A stretch of 64,000 nt of DNA, taken from the NCBI GenBank assembly GCA_035457725.1, contig DATIBC010000096.1, positions 1 to 64,000 on the forward strand, written 5' to 3'. Source of the DNA: DATFES01 sp035457725 (lineage in GTDB: Bacteria; Pseudomonadota; Alphaproteobacteria; CACIAM-22H2). The notes below the pieces were generated by a model. The model was not told where the DNA came from. It was given only the letters and a program-made list of their open reading frames with translations, and ran no database searches. This document shows positions 53,973-62,410 of this stretch, one piece after another. Each line of letters begins with the position of its first letter. Positions within the stretch are counted from its first letter, which is position 1. A program made the position numbers and the translations under genes.

Positions 53973-55792
53973 GCGCGCCGGTCATCGTGGCATTGACCGC
54001 GCGCGGGGCGGCGCTCGCGGAACGGCTGCGCGAGCGCATTCCGCGCGCCGAAATCCACGGCTACGCGCCGCGGGTGTCATCGGCCGATTCGCGCTTCGAT
54101 GATGCGAGCGAGCACCTCCGCGCACTGTTCGGCGCCAATCGACCCATCGTCGGCGTGTGCGCCGCCGGCATCCTGATCCGCGCGCTGGCGCCGCTCATCG
54201 ACGACAAGCGCGCCGAGCCGCCAGTGGTGGCGCTCGCCGAGGACGGCAGCGTCGCCGTACCGCTACTCGGCGGCCATCGCGGCGCAAACACGCTGGCGCG
54301 TGACATCGCCGCCGCGTTGTCCGGCGTGGCGGCGATCACCACGGCGAGCGATCTCAGTCACGGTATCGCCCTCGACACGCCGCCGCCCGGATGGCGCATC
54401 GCTGACCCTGAGGCTTTGAAGACGGTCGCGGCGGGGCTGATCGCCGGGGATCAGGTCAGCGTCGTGGTCGAGGCGGCCGACGCCAACTGGTTGGGCCAGA
54501 TCGCACGCGGTTCGTCGGCCGACGCGCCGTTGACGATATGCATCACCCATCGCGATATGGCCGCCGATGCGCGGACCCTCGTCTATCACCCGCCGGTGCT
54601 GGCGCTTGGGCTAGGCTGCGAGCGCGACACCGCGCCCGAGGAACTGCACGATCTGGCGCGCTCGGCGCTCGCCGCTAACGGACTGTCGGTTGCGGCGGTC
54701 GCTTGCGTGGTCAGCCTCGATCGCAAGGAAGATGAACCGGCGATTCACGCGCTCGCTGCCGAGTTCGGCGTGCCGGCGCGCTTCTTTTCGGTCGAGCAGC
54801 TTGCCGCCGAAGAGCCAAGGCTGGTCAATCCTTCCACGGTTGTCCGTCGCGCCGTTGGCATAGGCGGTGTCGCCGAAGCGGCGGCGCTGGCGGCGGCAGG
54901 AGCAGAGGCGCGATTGATCGTCGCCAAAACCAGATCCGCCCGCGCCACCGCCGCCGTGGCATTGTCGCCGGCCGCGATCGATGCGCGATGCGTCGGGCGG
55001 CGCCGCGGCGCGCTGACGGTGGTCGGCATCGGCCCCGGTGGCGCCGCCTGGCGCACGGCGGAAGCGATAGCGGCGATCGTCGAGGCTGACGAGGTCGTCG
55101 GCTATGGTCTTTACCTCGATCTCGTGGCCGACCTGATCGCAGGCAAGCGCAGGCATGAAAGCCCGCTCGGCGCCGAAGAGGCGCGCGTCAAAACGGCGCT
55201 CGTTCGCGCTGCCGAAGGGCGCAACGTCGCGCTGATTTCCTCGGGCGACGCCGGCATCTATGGCATGGCGGCGCTCGCCGTCGAGCTGGTCGAACGCGGC
55301 GACGATCCAGCTTGGGCGCGCATCGGCTTTAGGGTGGCGCCCGGCGTCTCGGCATTGCAAGCCGCGGCGGCGCGGATCGGCGCCCCGCTCGGCCACGATT
55401 TCTGCGCCATTTCGCTCTCCGATCTGCTGACCCCCTGGGAGGCCATCGAGCAACGGCTCGCCGCCGCCGCCGCCGGCGATTTCGTCACCGCGCTCTACAA
55501 TCCCGGCTCGCAGCAACGACGCTGGCAGTTCGGACGCGCGATCGAAATCCTCGGCCGTCAACGGCCAGCGACGACGCCATGCGTGGTGGCCCGCAACCTC
55601 GGCCGCCGCGATGAGCAAGTCGCCGTGACGTCGATCGCCCAGCTCAAGGACGCCGATATCGATATGCTGACGCTCGTGCTCGTCGGCTCGTCGCGGACCC
55701 GCCGCGTCCGGCGCGCCGCCGGCGATCTAGTCTACACGCCGCGCGGCTACACGGAGAAAAACCAAGCCGGCAAGCGGGTCAACCGTTCTTGA
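53969..55792 (+). CDS. CbiG-CobJ fusion: cobalt-precorrin-5A hydrolase / precorrin-3B C17-methyltransferase
   Basis: 607 aa. Residues about 1-335 are a complete CbiG: N-terminal VGVCAAGILIRALAPLIDDK and VAVPLLGGHRGANTLARDIA, C-terminal LALGLGCERDTAPEELHDLA. Residues about 346-607 are CobJ: LTVVGIGPGGAAWRTAEA, VVGYGLYLDLV, LISSGDAGIYGMAALAVEL, PGVSALQAAAARIGAPLGHDFCAISLSDLLTPW. CobJ performs ring contraction; CbiG opens the resulting lactone in the early-cobalt route, while aerobic pathways usually have only its short relative CobE. The GTG at 53969 overlaps cobI. The end overlaps the convergent FAH gene by 14 bp. Confidence 0.92.
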   Translation: MSAPVIVALTARGAALAERLRERIPRAEIHGYAPRVSSADSRFDDASEHLRALFGANRPIVGVCAAGILIRALAPLIDDKRAEPPVVALAEDGSVAVPLLGGHRGANTLARDIAAALSGVAAITTASDLSHGIALDTPPPGWRIADPEALKTVAAGLIAGDQVSVVVEAADANWLGQIARGSSADAPLTICITHRDMAADARTLVYHPPVLALGLGCERDTAPEELHDLARSALAANGLSVAAVACVVSLDRKEDEPAIHALAAEFGVPARFFSVEQLAAEEPRLVNPSTVVRRAVGIGGVAEAAALAAAGAEARLIVAKTRSARATAAVALSPAAIDARCVGRRRGALTVVGIGPGGAAWRTAEAIAAIVEADEVVGYGLYLDLVADLIAGKRRHESPLGAEEARVKTALVRAAEGRNVALISSGDAGIYGMAALAVELVERGDDPAWARIGFRVAPGVSALQAAAARIGAPLGHDFCAISLSDLLTPWEAIEQRLAAAAAGDFVTALYNPGSQQRRWQFGRAIEILGRQRPATTPCVVARNLGRRDEQVAVTSIAQLKDADIDMLTLVLVGSSRTRRVRRAAGDLVYTPRGYTEKNQAGKRVNRS

Positions 55793-56627
55793 TCTTGTTG
55801 CGCAGCACGCCGATTCCGGTGATCTCGATCTCGCACACGTCGCCAGGCTTCATGAACTCGGGCGGGTTGCGCACAAAACCGACGCCGCCCGGCGTCCCCG
55901 TAACGATCACGTCGCCGGGCTTCAACGGCGTGAAGGTCGAGATGTAGTGGATCAACGACGGAATGTCGAAGATCATCATGTCGATGGTCGCCTGCTGCTT
56001 GATCACGCCATTGACGCGCGTGGTCAGTGTCTGGCTGGTGATGTCTTTGAGCGCGTCGGCGGTCACCATCCACGGCCCGAAACCGCCGGTCGACGGAAAG
56101 TTCTTGCCCGGTATGAACTGCGAGGTATGGCGCTGCCAGTCGCGCACGCTGCCATCGTTGTAGCACGAGTACCCCGCGACGTATTTCATCGCGTCTTCCT
56201 TGGGGATGCGTCGGCCCGATCGGCCGATGATCACGGCCAGTTCGCCCTCCCAATCGAGCTTCACGGATTCGCGCGGCAGCAGCATGGGTTGGTCGTGGGC
56301 CACCTGGCTGTCGGCCCAGCGGGTGAACAATGTCGGATGCTCGGTGTCGGGCCGGCCGGTTTCGGCGCGGTGCTCGCGATAGTTGAGGCCGACGCACACG
56401 ATCTTGCGGGCGTCCGGAATGACCGGCAGCAAGGCGACCTTGGCCAGCTTGACGTCCGGTTTCTTGCCCTTGGCCGCCTTGCGCAGCTTGGCCAGCGCGC
56501 CATCGACCAGGGCGGCGCGCAGCGTCGGGTATTTCTTGCCGAAGCGCTTGCCGAGGTCGATCACGCCGTCGCCTTCGACGACGCCATACGAGTTCTTGCC
56601 CTTGAGTCGAAAACTGATGAATCTCAT
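55779..56627 (-). CDS. fumarylacetoacetate hydrolase family protein
   Basis: 282 aa. The C-terminal FAH domain is complete: KIVCVGLNYREH, LDWEGELAVIIGRSGRRI (metal-binding Glu), AGYSCYNDGSVRDWQRHTSQFIPGKNF, FGPWMV, PLKPGDVIVTGTPGGVGF. Family members are hydrolases, decarboxylases or isomerases of aromatic or sugar-acid catabolism (e.g. oxaloacetate decarboxylase, 2-hydroxyhepta-diene-dioate isomerase). The neighbouring extradiol-dioxygenase-like gene 64 nt upstream points to meta-cleavage or related acids as substrate. Confidence 0.87.
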   Translation of the reverse strand: MRFISFRLKGKNSYGVVEGDGVIDLGKRFGKKYPTLRAALVDGALAKLRKAAKGKKPDVKLAKVALLPVIPDARKIVCVGLNYREHRAETGRPDTEHPTLFTRWADSQVAHDQPMLLPRESVKLDWEGELAVIIGRSGRRIPKEDAMKYVAGYSCYNDGSVRDWQRHTSQFIPGKNFPSTGGFGPWMVTADALKDITSQTLTTRVNGVIKQQATIDMMIFDIPSLIHYISTFTPLKPGDVIVTGTPGGVGFVRNPPEFMKPGDVCEIEITGIGVLRNKIKNG

Positions 56628-56691
56628 GGCGGTCGCTCCCCCGCGTTGGCGAAATTCCGGAGCGCTTGATTAGCCGGTCCCAGGCCGGGCT

Positions 56692-57570
56692 TCAACTGCG
56701 CATCCAGGCCTGGCCCCAATAATTGAGCGTACGCTCCTCATGCCGCCAGCTGCGCGGCGGCGCCTCGCGCGCCATCAACTCTAGTTCGGCCGAAAGCTCC
56801 ACCTTGTAGCCGTCGGGGTCTTCGACCATGAAGAACAGGTTGTTTCCGGGGCCATGGCGGCCCGGTCCCCACCACAGTTTGACCCGTTGCGCGGCGAGGT
56901 GGTCGGCCCAGTCGCGGATGTCGTTCCAGCAGGTCGTTTCGTAGCAGTGGTGGTCGGGTCGGATTTCGGGCCCGCGGAAGGCCGCCAAACTGTGGTGCTC
57001 GGGGTCCGAGCGCAAGAATGTCGCGGTCACTTCGCCAGGGCCAATTTCGTCCTCCCAGACATGGTCCGATTCGACGAAGCCAAGTGCTCCATAGAACTCG
57101 ATCAAGGGCTTCAAGCGGGTGGTGGCGACGACGACATGCTGCAGACGGCCAGGCAGGCGCGCGGCGGCCAAATCGCTGGCAGCCGGCGAGTCTTGCGCCG
57201 GGTCCACCAGTCCGAACGCCGCAAGGCGGCCGTCGGGATCGCGAACCGCGAAAGCCTCGCCGAAAAGCGGCGAAGGACTAGCGAGGATGTCGATGCCCTG
57301 CGCGCCAACATAGGCTCGAAGCGCCCGAAGTTGCTCGACATTGCCGACACGAAACGCGCTCAGCGGCTGGCTGCCCCGTGCGCCCGGGGCGACAATCAAC
57401 CGGCGCCGAGGCCCTTCGACCACCCAGCTACCTGCTGCGAGTCGCCGCGGCGCCATTCCGAAGCCGTCGCGATAGAACTCCAGCAATGCCTCCGGCCGGT
57501 CGCTCGTGCGCACGATATGGTCGAGCTGCGCCGGCCAGAGCGGCGAGCGATTGGTCCCGAACGCGGTCAC
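56692..57570 (-). CDS. VOC family extradiol-dioxygenase-like protein
   Basis: 292 aa with two glyoxalase-like modules. The metal ligands appear in the second: His in RLQHVVVAT, His in RPDHHCYET and Glu in GYKVELSAELE, the 2-His-1-carboxylate set of type I extradiol dioxygenases. LWWGPGRHGPGNNLFFMVEDPDGY is typical of catechol 2,3-dioxygenase-like enzymes. The GTG at 57570 has GGGGAGG 8 nt upstream and is preferred over longer in-frame sequence. Probably co-transcribed with the FAH gene. Substrate unknown. Confidence 0.82.
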   Translation of the reverse strand: MTAFGTNRSPLWPAQLDHIVRTSDRPEALLEFYRDGFGMAPRRLAAGSWVVEGPRRRLIVAPGARGSQPLSAFRVGNVEQLRALRAYVGAQGIDILASPSPLFGEAFAVRDPDGRLAAFGLVDPAQDSPAASDLAAARLPGRLQHVVVATTRLKPLIEFYGALGFVESDHVWEDEIGPGEVTATFLRSDPEHHSLAAFRGPEIRPDHHCYETTCWNDIRDWADHLAAQRVKLWWGPGRHGPGNNLFFMVEDPDGYKVELSAELELMAREAPPRSWRHEERTLNYWGQAWMRS

Positions 57571-57741
57571 GGAAGCGTCCTCCCCGGGGTGGACGCTCGC
57601 CCAGCGACCGACGATTGTCAATGTTCCGTAGACTGAGTAATTGCTTCGACCGGATGCCTCCCGGGACCCTGACCGGCGGCGAACGAATGTGTTAAGGTGC
57701 AGTCCCAAGAAGAAAATTTCGACCCAAGAGGGAGGATGTCG

Positions 57742-58932
57742 ATGAAAGCGTGGAAACTTGGGCTCATCGCCGCCGGACTGACGACAAGCCTCGTCACGGC
57801 GGCGCATGCCCAGACCGTCAAGATCGGGTTGCTGTTGCCGCTGTCGGGTCCGGCGGCGTCGCTCGGCGATCAGATGGACAAGGCGGTGCAGCTCTATATG
57901 AAGATGCACGACAAAGAGCTGCCGCCCGGGGTCAAAGTCGAGATCATCAAGCGCGACACCACCGGCCCCAATCCCGACGTCGCCAAACGCCTTGTGACCG
58001 AGCTTGTCACGCGCGACCGTGTCGACATCATCGCCGGCGTGGTGTTCACGCCCAACGCGCACGCCATCGCGCCGGTCGCCACCGAGGCGAAGAAACCGTT
58101 CATCATCATGAACGCCGGGACTTCGGTAACGACGACGCTTTCGCCCTACATCGTCCGGTTCTCCTTCACCTTATGGCAGGCGAGTTATCCGATGGGCGGC
58201 TGGGCGGCCAAGAACAACATCAAGCGCGCCTACACGACCGTCGCCGATTACGGTCCCGGACACGACGCCGAGGCGGCGTTCACCAAGGGATTCACCGACG
58301 CCGGCGGCCAGATCGTCGGATCGATCCGCATGCCGTTGCAGAATCCGGATTTCGTGCCGTTCATGCAGCGCGTCAAGGACGCCAAGCCCGACGCGCTGTT
58401 CGTCTTCGTGCCGGCGGGGCGACAGGCGACCGCCTTGATGAAGGCCTACAGCGATCTCGGGCTGCCGCAGGAGAGGATCCGGCTCATCGGACCGGGCGAC
58501 ATCACCACCGACGAGGAGCTGCCGAACATGGGCGACGTGCCTTTAGGCGTCATCACCATGCACCACTATTCGGCGGCGGCGACGCGGCCGGCGAACAAAG
58601 CCTTCGTCGATGCGTGGAAGAAGGACTATGGCCCGAACTCGACGCCGAGTTTCATGTCGGTTGGCGCCTGGGACGGAATGACCGCGATCTACCACGCGAT
58701 CCGCGAACAGAAAGGCAAGATCGACGGCGACAAGACGGTGGCATTGCTCAAGGGCTACAAGATCGACAACAGTCCGCGCGGGCCGATCATGATCGACCCC
58801 GAGACGCGCGACGTCGTCCAGAACGAATATCTGCGACGCGTCGAGCGGGTCGGCGGCAATCTGGCCAATATCGAACTCGAGACGATCCCGATGGTCAAGG
58901 ACCCGTGGAAAGAGATCAACCAGAAGAAGTAG
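57742..58932 (+). CDS. branched-chain-type ABC transporter substrate-binding protein
   Basis: 396 aa periplasmic protein (type I, Peripla_BP_6) with signal peptide cut at AHA-Q. VKIGLLLPLSGPAASLGDQMDKAVQLYM, LVTRDRVDIIAGVVFTPNAHAIAPVATEAKKPFIIMNA and FADAGG-like FTDAGGQIVGSIRMPLQNPDF are characteristic. Divergent from the VOC-FAH catabolic genes, so the ligand is more likely an aromatic or related carboxylate than an amino acid; that is inference. ATG 57742 lies 7 nt after GAGGGAGG; ATG 57736 is too close to it. Confidence 0.87.
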   Translation: MKAWKLGLIAAGLTTSLVTAAHAQTVKIGLLLPLSGPAASLGDQMDKAVQLYMKMHDKELPPGVKVEIIKRDTTGPNPDVAKRLVTELVTRDRVDIIAGVVFTPNAHAIAPVATEAKKPFIIMNAGTSVTTTLSPYIVRFSFTLWQASYPMGGWAAKNNIKRAYTTVADYGPGHDAEAAFTKGFTDAGGQIVGSIRMPLQNPDFVPFMQRVKDAKPDALFVFVPAGRQATALMKAYSDLGLPQERIRLIGPGDITTDEELPNMGDVPLGVITMHHYSAAATRPANKAFVDAWKKDYGPNSTPSFMSVGAWDGMTAIYHAIREQKGKIDGDKTVALLKGYKIDNSPRGPIMIDPETRDVVQNEYLRRVERVGGNLANIELETIPMVKDPWKEINQKK

Positions 58933-58947
58933 CAACGTCGTAAACCG

Positions 58948-58987
58948 CGGCCGCCGGACGCTGGTTCGACCAGCGCGCCGGCGGCCG
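58948..58987 (+). terminator. very stable hairpin between binding protein and permease genes
   Basis: CGGCCGCCGG (58948-58957) pairs with CCGGCGGCCG (58978-58987), and CGCTGGT (59-65) with ACCAGCG (69-75) inside it: 17 bp in all with a small internal loop. No U-tract. Such elements usually protect the upstream mRNA or attenuate, giving more binding protein than permease. Confidence 0.55.
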
Positions 58988-59012
58988 TCGTGTTATCGAA
59001 GCGCCGTCGCCG

Positions 59013-59885
59013 ATGGAAGCCGTAATCGCCGCCGCCGTCAGCATCGTCTTCCTCGGCCTGTCCTACGCGATGATTCTCTACATCGTGTCGGTCGGGCTGT
59101 CGGTGACGATGGGCCTGATGGGATTCACCAATCTCGCCCACGGCGTGTTCGCCGTCGCCGGCGGCTACGTCACGCTGACGCTGATGAACAGCCACGGCGT
59201 TCCGTTCTTCGCCGCCTTGGCGACCGCCTTCGCCGTCGTCGCAGCGGCGAGTGTGATCCTCGAGCGGTTTCTTTACGCGCGGCTCTATGGCGCCTCGGAG
59301 CTCGAGCAGGTCCTGTTCACCATCGGCCTTATTTTCATGGCCGTCGCCGGCGCGCAATACGTTTGGGGGCCGTTTCCGCAGCGCATGCAACTGCCCGACT
59401 ACCTGCGCGGCCAGATCAGCTTGGGTTTCCGTGATTTTCCCACCTATCGCGCCTTCATGATCGTCGTCAGCCTGGCGTTGATCGCGCTCCTGTGGTTCGG
59501 CGTCGAGCGGACCAGTTTCGGCGCCCAGGTGCGGGCCGCGGTCGACAATCGTCGCATGGCGCAATCGCTCGGCATCAACACCGGGCGCCTGTTCACCCTC
59601 ACCTTCGCGCTCGGCAGCGGACTTGCGGCGCTGGGCGGCGGCCTCGGCGCGGAGATCCTCGCCATCCATCCGGCGTACCCGATCGAGCATCTCGTCTATT
59701 TCCTCATCGTTGTCGCCGTGGGCGGGCTCGGTTCGCTCAGAGGACCGTTCATTGCCGCCGTGCTGCTCGGCGTCGGCGACACGGCGTTCAAGTACTTGGT
59801 GCCGGAGTTCGGCGCGTTCTTCATCTATGCGGCGATGATCGCGGTCCTGCTGTGGCGGCCCGCCGGCCTGTTCGGCCGAGGCTGA
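59013..59885 (+). CDS. livH: branched-chain-type ABC transporter permease (LivH)
   Basis: 290 aa polytopic membrane protein of the LivH family, about eight helices. SYAMILYIVSVGLSVTMGLMGFTNLAHGVFAVAGGYV, FGVERTSFGAQVRAAVDNRRMAQSLGIN (the coupling EAA-like loop) and VVAVGGLGSLRGPFIAAVLLGV are typical. It starts 80 nt after the binding protein, beyond the hairpin. Confidence 0.92.
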   Translation: MEAVIAAAVSIVFLGLSYAMILYIVSVGLSVTMGLMGFTNLAHGVFAVAGGYVTLTLMNSHGVPFFAALATAFAVVAAASVILERFLYARLYGASELEQVLFTIGLIFMAVAGAQYVWGPFPQRMQLPDYLRGQISLGFRDFPTYRAFMIVVSLALIALLWFGVERTSFGAQVRAAVDNRRMAQSLGINTGRLFTLTFALGSGLAALGGGLGAEILAIHPAYPIEHLVYFLIVVAVGGLGSLRGPFIAAVLLGVGDTAFKYLVPEFGAFFIYAAMIAVLLWRPAGLFGRG

Positions 59886-59890
59886 CCGTC

Positions 59891-60889
59891 TTGTTGGCGC
59901 CGAACCCGACCGTCGCTCCGGTCGAGCAGTTGGCGCGAAGCCACCGGCTTCGCCCGCTCGAACTCGCGCCATGGCTCGTCGCCGGCGCGTCGTTCTATGT
60001 GTTCGACATCTATCTCCCGCTTGGCGCGCAAATTCTCATCAATGTTCTGTTCGCGCTTTCGCTCGATCTGATCCTCGGCTACGCCGGAATCGTCACGCTT
60101 GGCCACGCCGCCTTCTTTGGCGTCGGCGCCTACACGGTCGGCATTCTGGCGGTGCATGGCGGCTGGGCCGAGCCGCTCACCGGGCTTATCGCCGCCGGTA
60201 TACTTGCCGGCGTGCTCGGAATTGTCACCGGCCTCGTCATTCTGCGCACCCACGGGCTGACCTTGCTGATGCTGACCCTGGCGGTGGTGTTCATGCTGTA
60301 CGAGGCAGCGAACAAGGCAACCCACATCACCGGCGGCGCCGACGGTTTGCAGGCCTTTGCCATCGATCCCATACTTGGACTGTTCCGCTTCGATCTCTTC
60401 GGCCGGACGGCGTATCTTTACACTTTGGCGGTCCTGTTCATCGCCTGGGCGTTCGTGCGCCTGCTCGTGCATTCCCCGTTCGGCCGCTCGCTCACCGGCG
60501 TGCGCGAGAACGTCACGCGCATGCACGCCATTGGCGCGCCCGTCCGCCGCCGCTTGGTCACGGCCTACGCGATATCGGCGGCGCTCGCCGGGATCGCAGG
60601 CGGCCTCTTGGCCCAGACGACTCAATTTGTCGGCCTAAACACCATCACCTTCGAGCGATCCGGCGAGATCCTGATCATGCTCATCCTCGGCGGTGTCGGC
60701 CGGCTCTACGGCGCGTTCATCGGCCCGCCGCTGTTCATGATCGCCCAGGACACCCTGGCCAAGAACGAGCCGGTGTTCTGGCTCTTCTACATCGGTCTGC
60801 TGTTGGTGCTGGTCGTCATGTTCGCTCGCGGCGGGGTGCTCGGACTGATCGACACGCTTTGGGCATGGTTCGTGAGGCGTCGGCGATGA
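59891..60889 (+). CDS. livM: branched-chain-type ABC transporter permease (LivM)
   Basis: 332 aa, about nine helices. LDLILGYAGIVTLGHAAFFGVGAYTVGIL, the coupling loop SLTGVRENVTRMHAIGA and LGGVGRLYGAFIGPPLFMI match LivM. A TTG start 5 nt after the livH stop, with GAGG 9 nt upstream, is inferred because no ATG or GTG fits. The stop overlaps livG by ATGA (60886-60889). Confidence 0.9.
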   Translation: MLAPNPTVAPVEQLARSHRLRPLELAPWLVAGASFYVFDIYLPLGAQILINVLFALSLDLILGYAGIVTLGHAAFFGVGAYTVGILAVHGGWAEPLTGLIAAGILAGVLGIVTGLVILRTHGLTLLMLTLAVVFMLYEAANKATHITGGADGLQAFAIDPILGLFRFDLFGRTAYLYTLAVLFIAWAFVRLLVHSPFGRSLTGVRENVTRMHAIGAPVRRRLVTAYAISAALAGIAGGLLAQTTQFVGLNTITFERSGEILIMLILGGVGRLYGAFIGPPLFMIAQDTLAKNEPVFWLFYIGLLLVLVVMFARGGVLGLIDTLWAWFVRRRR

Positions 60890-61641
60890 ACGACCTGGCG
60901 CTTGCGACTACGGCGCTGTGCAAGAACTTCGGTGCGTTGACCGTGGCGCAGAACATCGATTTTCGGCTCGCGTCCGGGGCGCGCCATGCGTTGATCGGCC
61001 CCAACGGCGCCGGCAAGACGACCTTCATCAATCTCATCACTGGCCGGCTCGCGCCGTCGTCGGGACGGATTTGGCTCGCCGGCGAAGACATCACCGATCT
61101 TTCGCAAGCCGCGCGCGTCAAACGCGGCTTGGGACGAACCTTCCAGATCAACCAACTCTTTCGCGGCTTGTCGGTGCTGGAGAACGTCACGCTCGCCGTC
61201 GGCGAGCGCGCCGGCGCCGCCGGCGACATGTTCCGCTTCGCCGGCAGCAATCGCGCGGTCGTGGAGGAGGCGTACGGCCTGCTCGAAGCGCTACGCATCG
61301 CCGACGACGCATCGAAGCTGGTCAAGGAGCTCCCCTACGGCCGCCAACGCTTGGTCGAGATCGCCATCGCGCTGGGCCTGCGGCCCAAGGTGTTGCTGCT
61401 CGACGAGCCGGCGGCAGGCGTGCCGGCCGACGAGAGCGCCATCATCCTCGAGGTGATCGACCGTCTTCCCTCCGGCATCGCCGTGTTGATCATCGAGCAC
61501 GACATGGACCTGGTGTTCCGCTTCGCTCGCACGATCACCGTAATGGTCCAAGGCACGGTGCTGGTCGAGGGCGCGCCGGCGGAGATCGCCGCCGACGCCC
61601 GTGTGCGCGAGGTCTATCTCGGCGAGGGCCGTCATGGCTGA
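60886..61641 (+). CDS. livG: branched-chain-type ABC transporter ATPase (LivG)
   Basis: 251 aa. Walker A LIGPNGAGKTTFINLITG, LGRTFQINQLFRGLSVLENV, signature ELPYGRQRLVEIAIAL (LPYGRQ in place of LSGGQ, as usual in LivG), Walker B VLLLDEPAAGVP and switch IIEHDMDLVF. It overlaps livF by 8 bp. Confidence 0.92.
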   Translation: MNDLALATTALCKNFGALTVAQNIDFRLASGARHALIGPNGAGKTTFINLITGRLAPSSGRIWLAGEDITDLSQAARVKRGLGRTFQINQLFRGLSVLENVTLAVGERAGAAGDMFRFAGSNRAVVEEAYGLLEALRIADDASKLVKELPYGRQRLVEIAIALGLRPKVLLLDEPAAGVPADESAIILEVIDRLPSGIAVLIIEHDMDLVFRFARTITVMVQGTVLVEGAPAEIAADARVREVYLGEGRHG

Positions 61642-62338
61642 TGCGCTTAGGCTCGCCGACGTTTCGGCCGGGTACGGGGAGACAGTGGTGCTCGAGGGCG
61701 TTTCGCTGACGCTCTCCGCCGATTCGACGCGCACGGTTCTCGGGCGAAACGGCGTCGGCAAATCGACGCTGTTGGCGACGATCATGGGTCACACCACGCT
61801 GCATAAGGGCGAGATCGTCCTGGCCGGAATCGCGATGAACGGACTTGCGACGCACGCGCGCGCGCGGGCCGGCATCGGCTACGTTCCGCAGGAACGTGAG
61901 ATCTTTCCTTCGCTGACGGTCGAGGAAAACCTCGCGGTCGCCGAGCGGCCAGGGCGTTGGAACGCGGCACGGGTCTACGATCTTTTCCCCCAGATCGCCG
62001 GCCGGCGGCGCAATCTCGGCAACCAGCTTTCCGGCGGCGAGCAGCAGATGCTGGCGATCGGTCGCGCGTTGATGGGCAATCCAAGCCTGCTGCTGATGGA
62101 TGAGCCGCTCGAAGGCTTGGCGCCGGTGATCGTCGATACGCTGATCGCCGCCTTCAACCGCCTGCGCGCCGACGACCGGCTCGCCATTTTGCTGGTCGAA
62201 CAGCACGCCCGTCTCGCCCTCGGATTCGCCGACGATGCGGCGGTCCTCGATCGCGGGCGGGTGGTCTATGACGGTCCGAGCCGGGCGCTCCTCGACGATC
62301 CGCAACGTCTCGCCGACTTGATCGGCGTCGCCCGCTAG
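61634..62338 (+). CDS. livF: branched-chain-type ABC transporter ATPase (LivF)
   Basis: 234 aa. Walker A VLGRNGVGKSTLLATIMG, IGYVPQEREIFPSLTVEENL, canonical signature NQLSGGEQQMLAIGRAL, Walker B LLLMDEPLEGLAP, switch LLVEQHARLAL. Last gene of the importer operon, 72 nt before ppa. Confidence 0.92.
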   Translation: MADALRLADVSAGYGETVVLEGVSLTLSADSTRTVLGRNGVGKSTLLATIMGHTTLHKGEIVLAGIAMNGLATHARARAGIGYVPQEREIFPSLTVEENLAVAERPGRWNAARVYDLFPQIAGRRRNLGNQLSGGEQQMLAIGRALMGNPSLLLMDEPLEGLAPVIVDTLIAAFNRLRADDRLAILLVEQHARLALGFADDAAVLDRGRVVYDGPSRALLDDPQRLADLIGVAR

Positions 62339-62410
62339 CTCGGCGCTCGCCGCTTGTCGCGGCGCGCCGGCTAGGCGATAACGGAGGCGACTGAGCGCGG
62401 GGGGATCGCG

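Noticed and set aside
57615..57643. TTGTCA-N17-TAATTG as a promoter of the importer operon
   Set aside because: The -10 element agrees poorly with consensus, so the match is not better than chance.
58960..58975. GGTTCGACC resembling a tRNA T-loop
   Set aside because: It is the tip of the intergenic hairpin; no acceptor, D or anticodon arms can be drawn around it.
58755..59972. Minus-strand 405-aa open frame across the binding protein and livH
   Set aside because: Low-complexity Asp/Arg/Glu-rich composition typical of the antisense of high-GC genes, with no recognisable motif.
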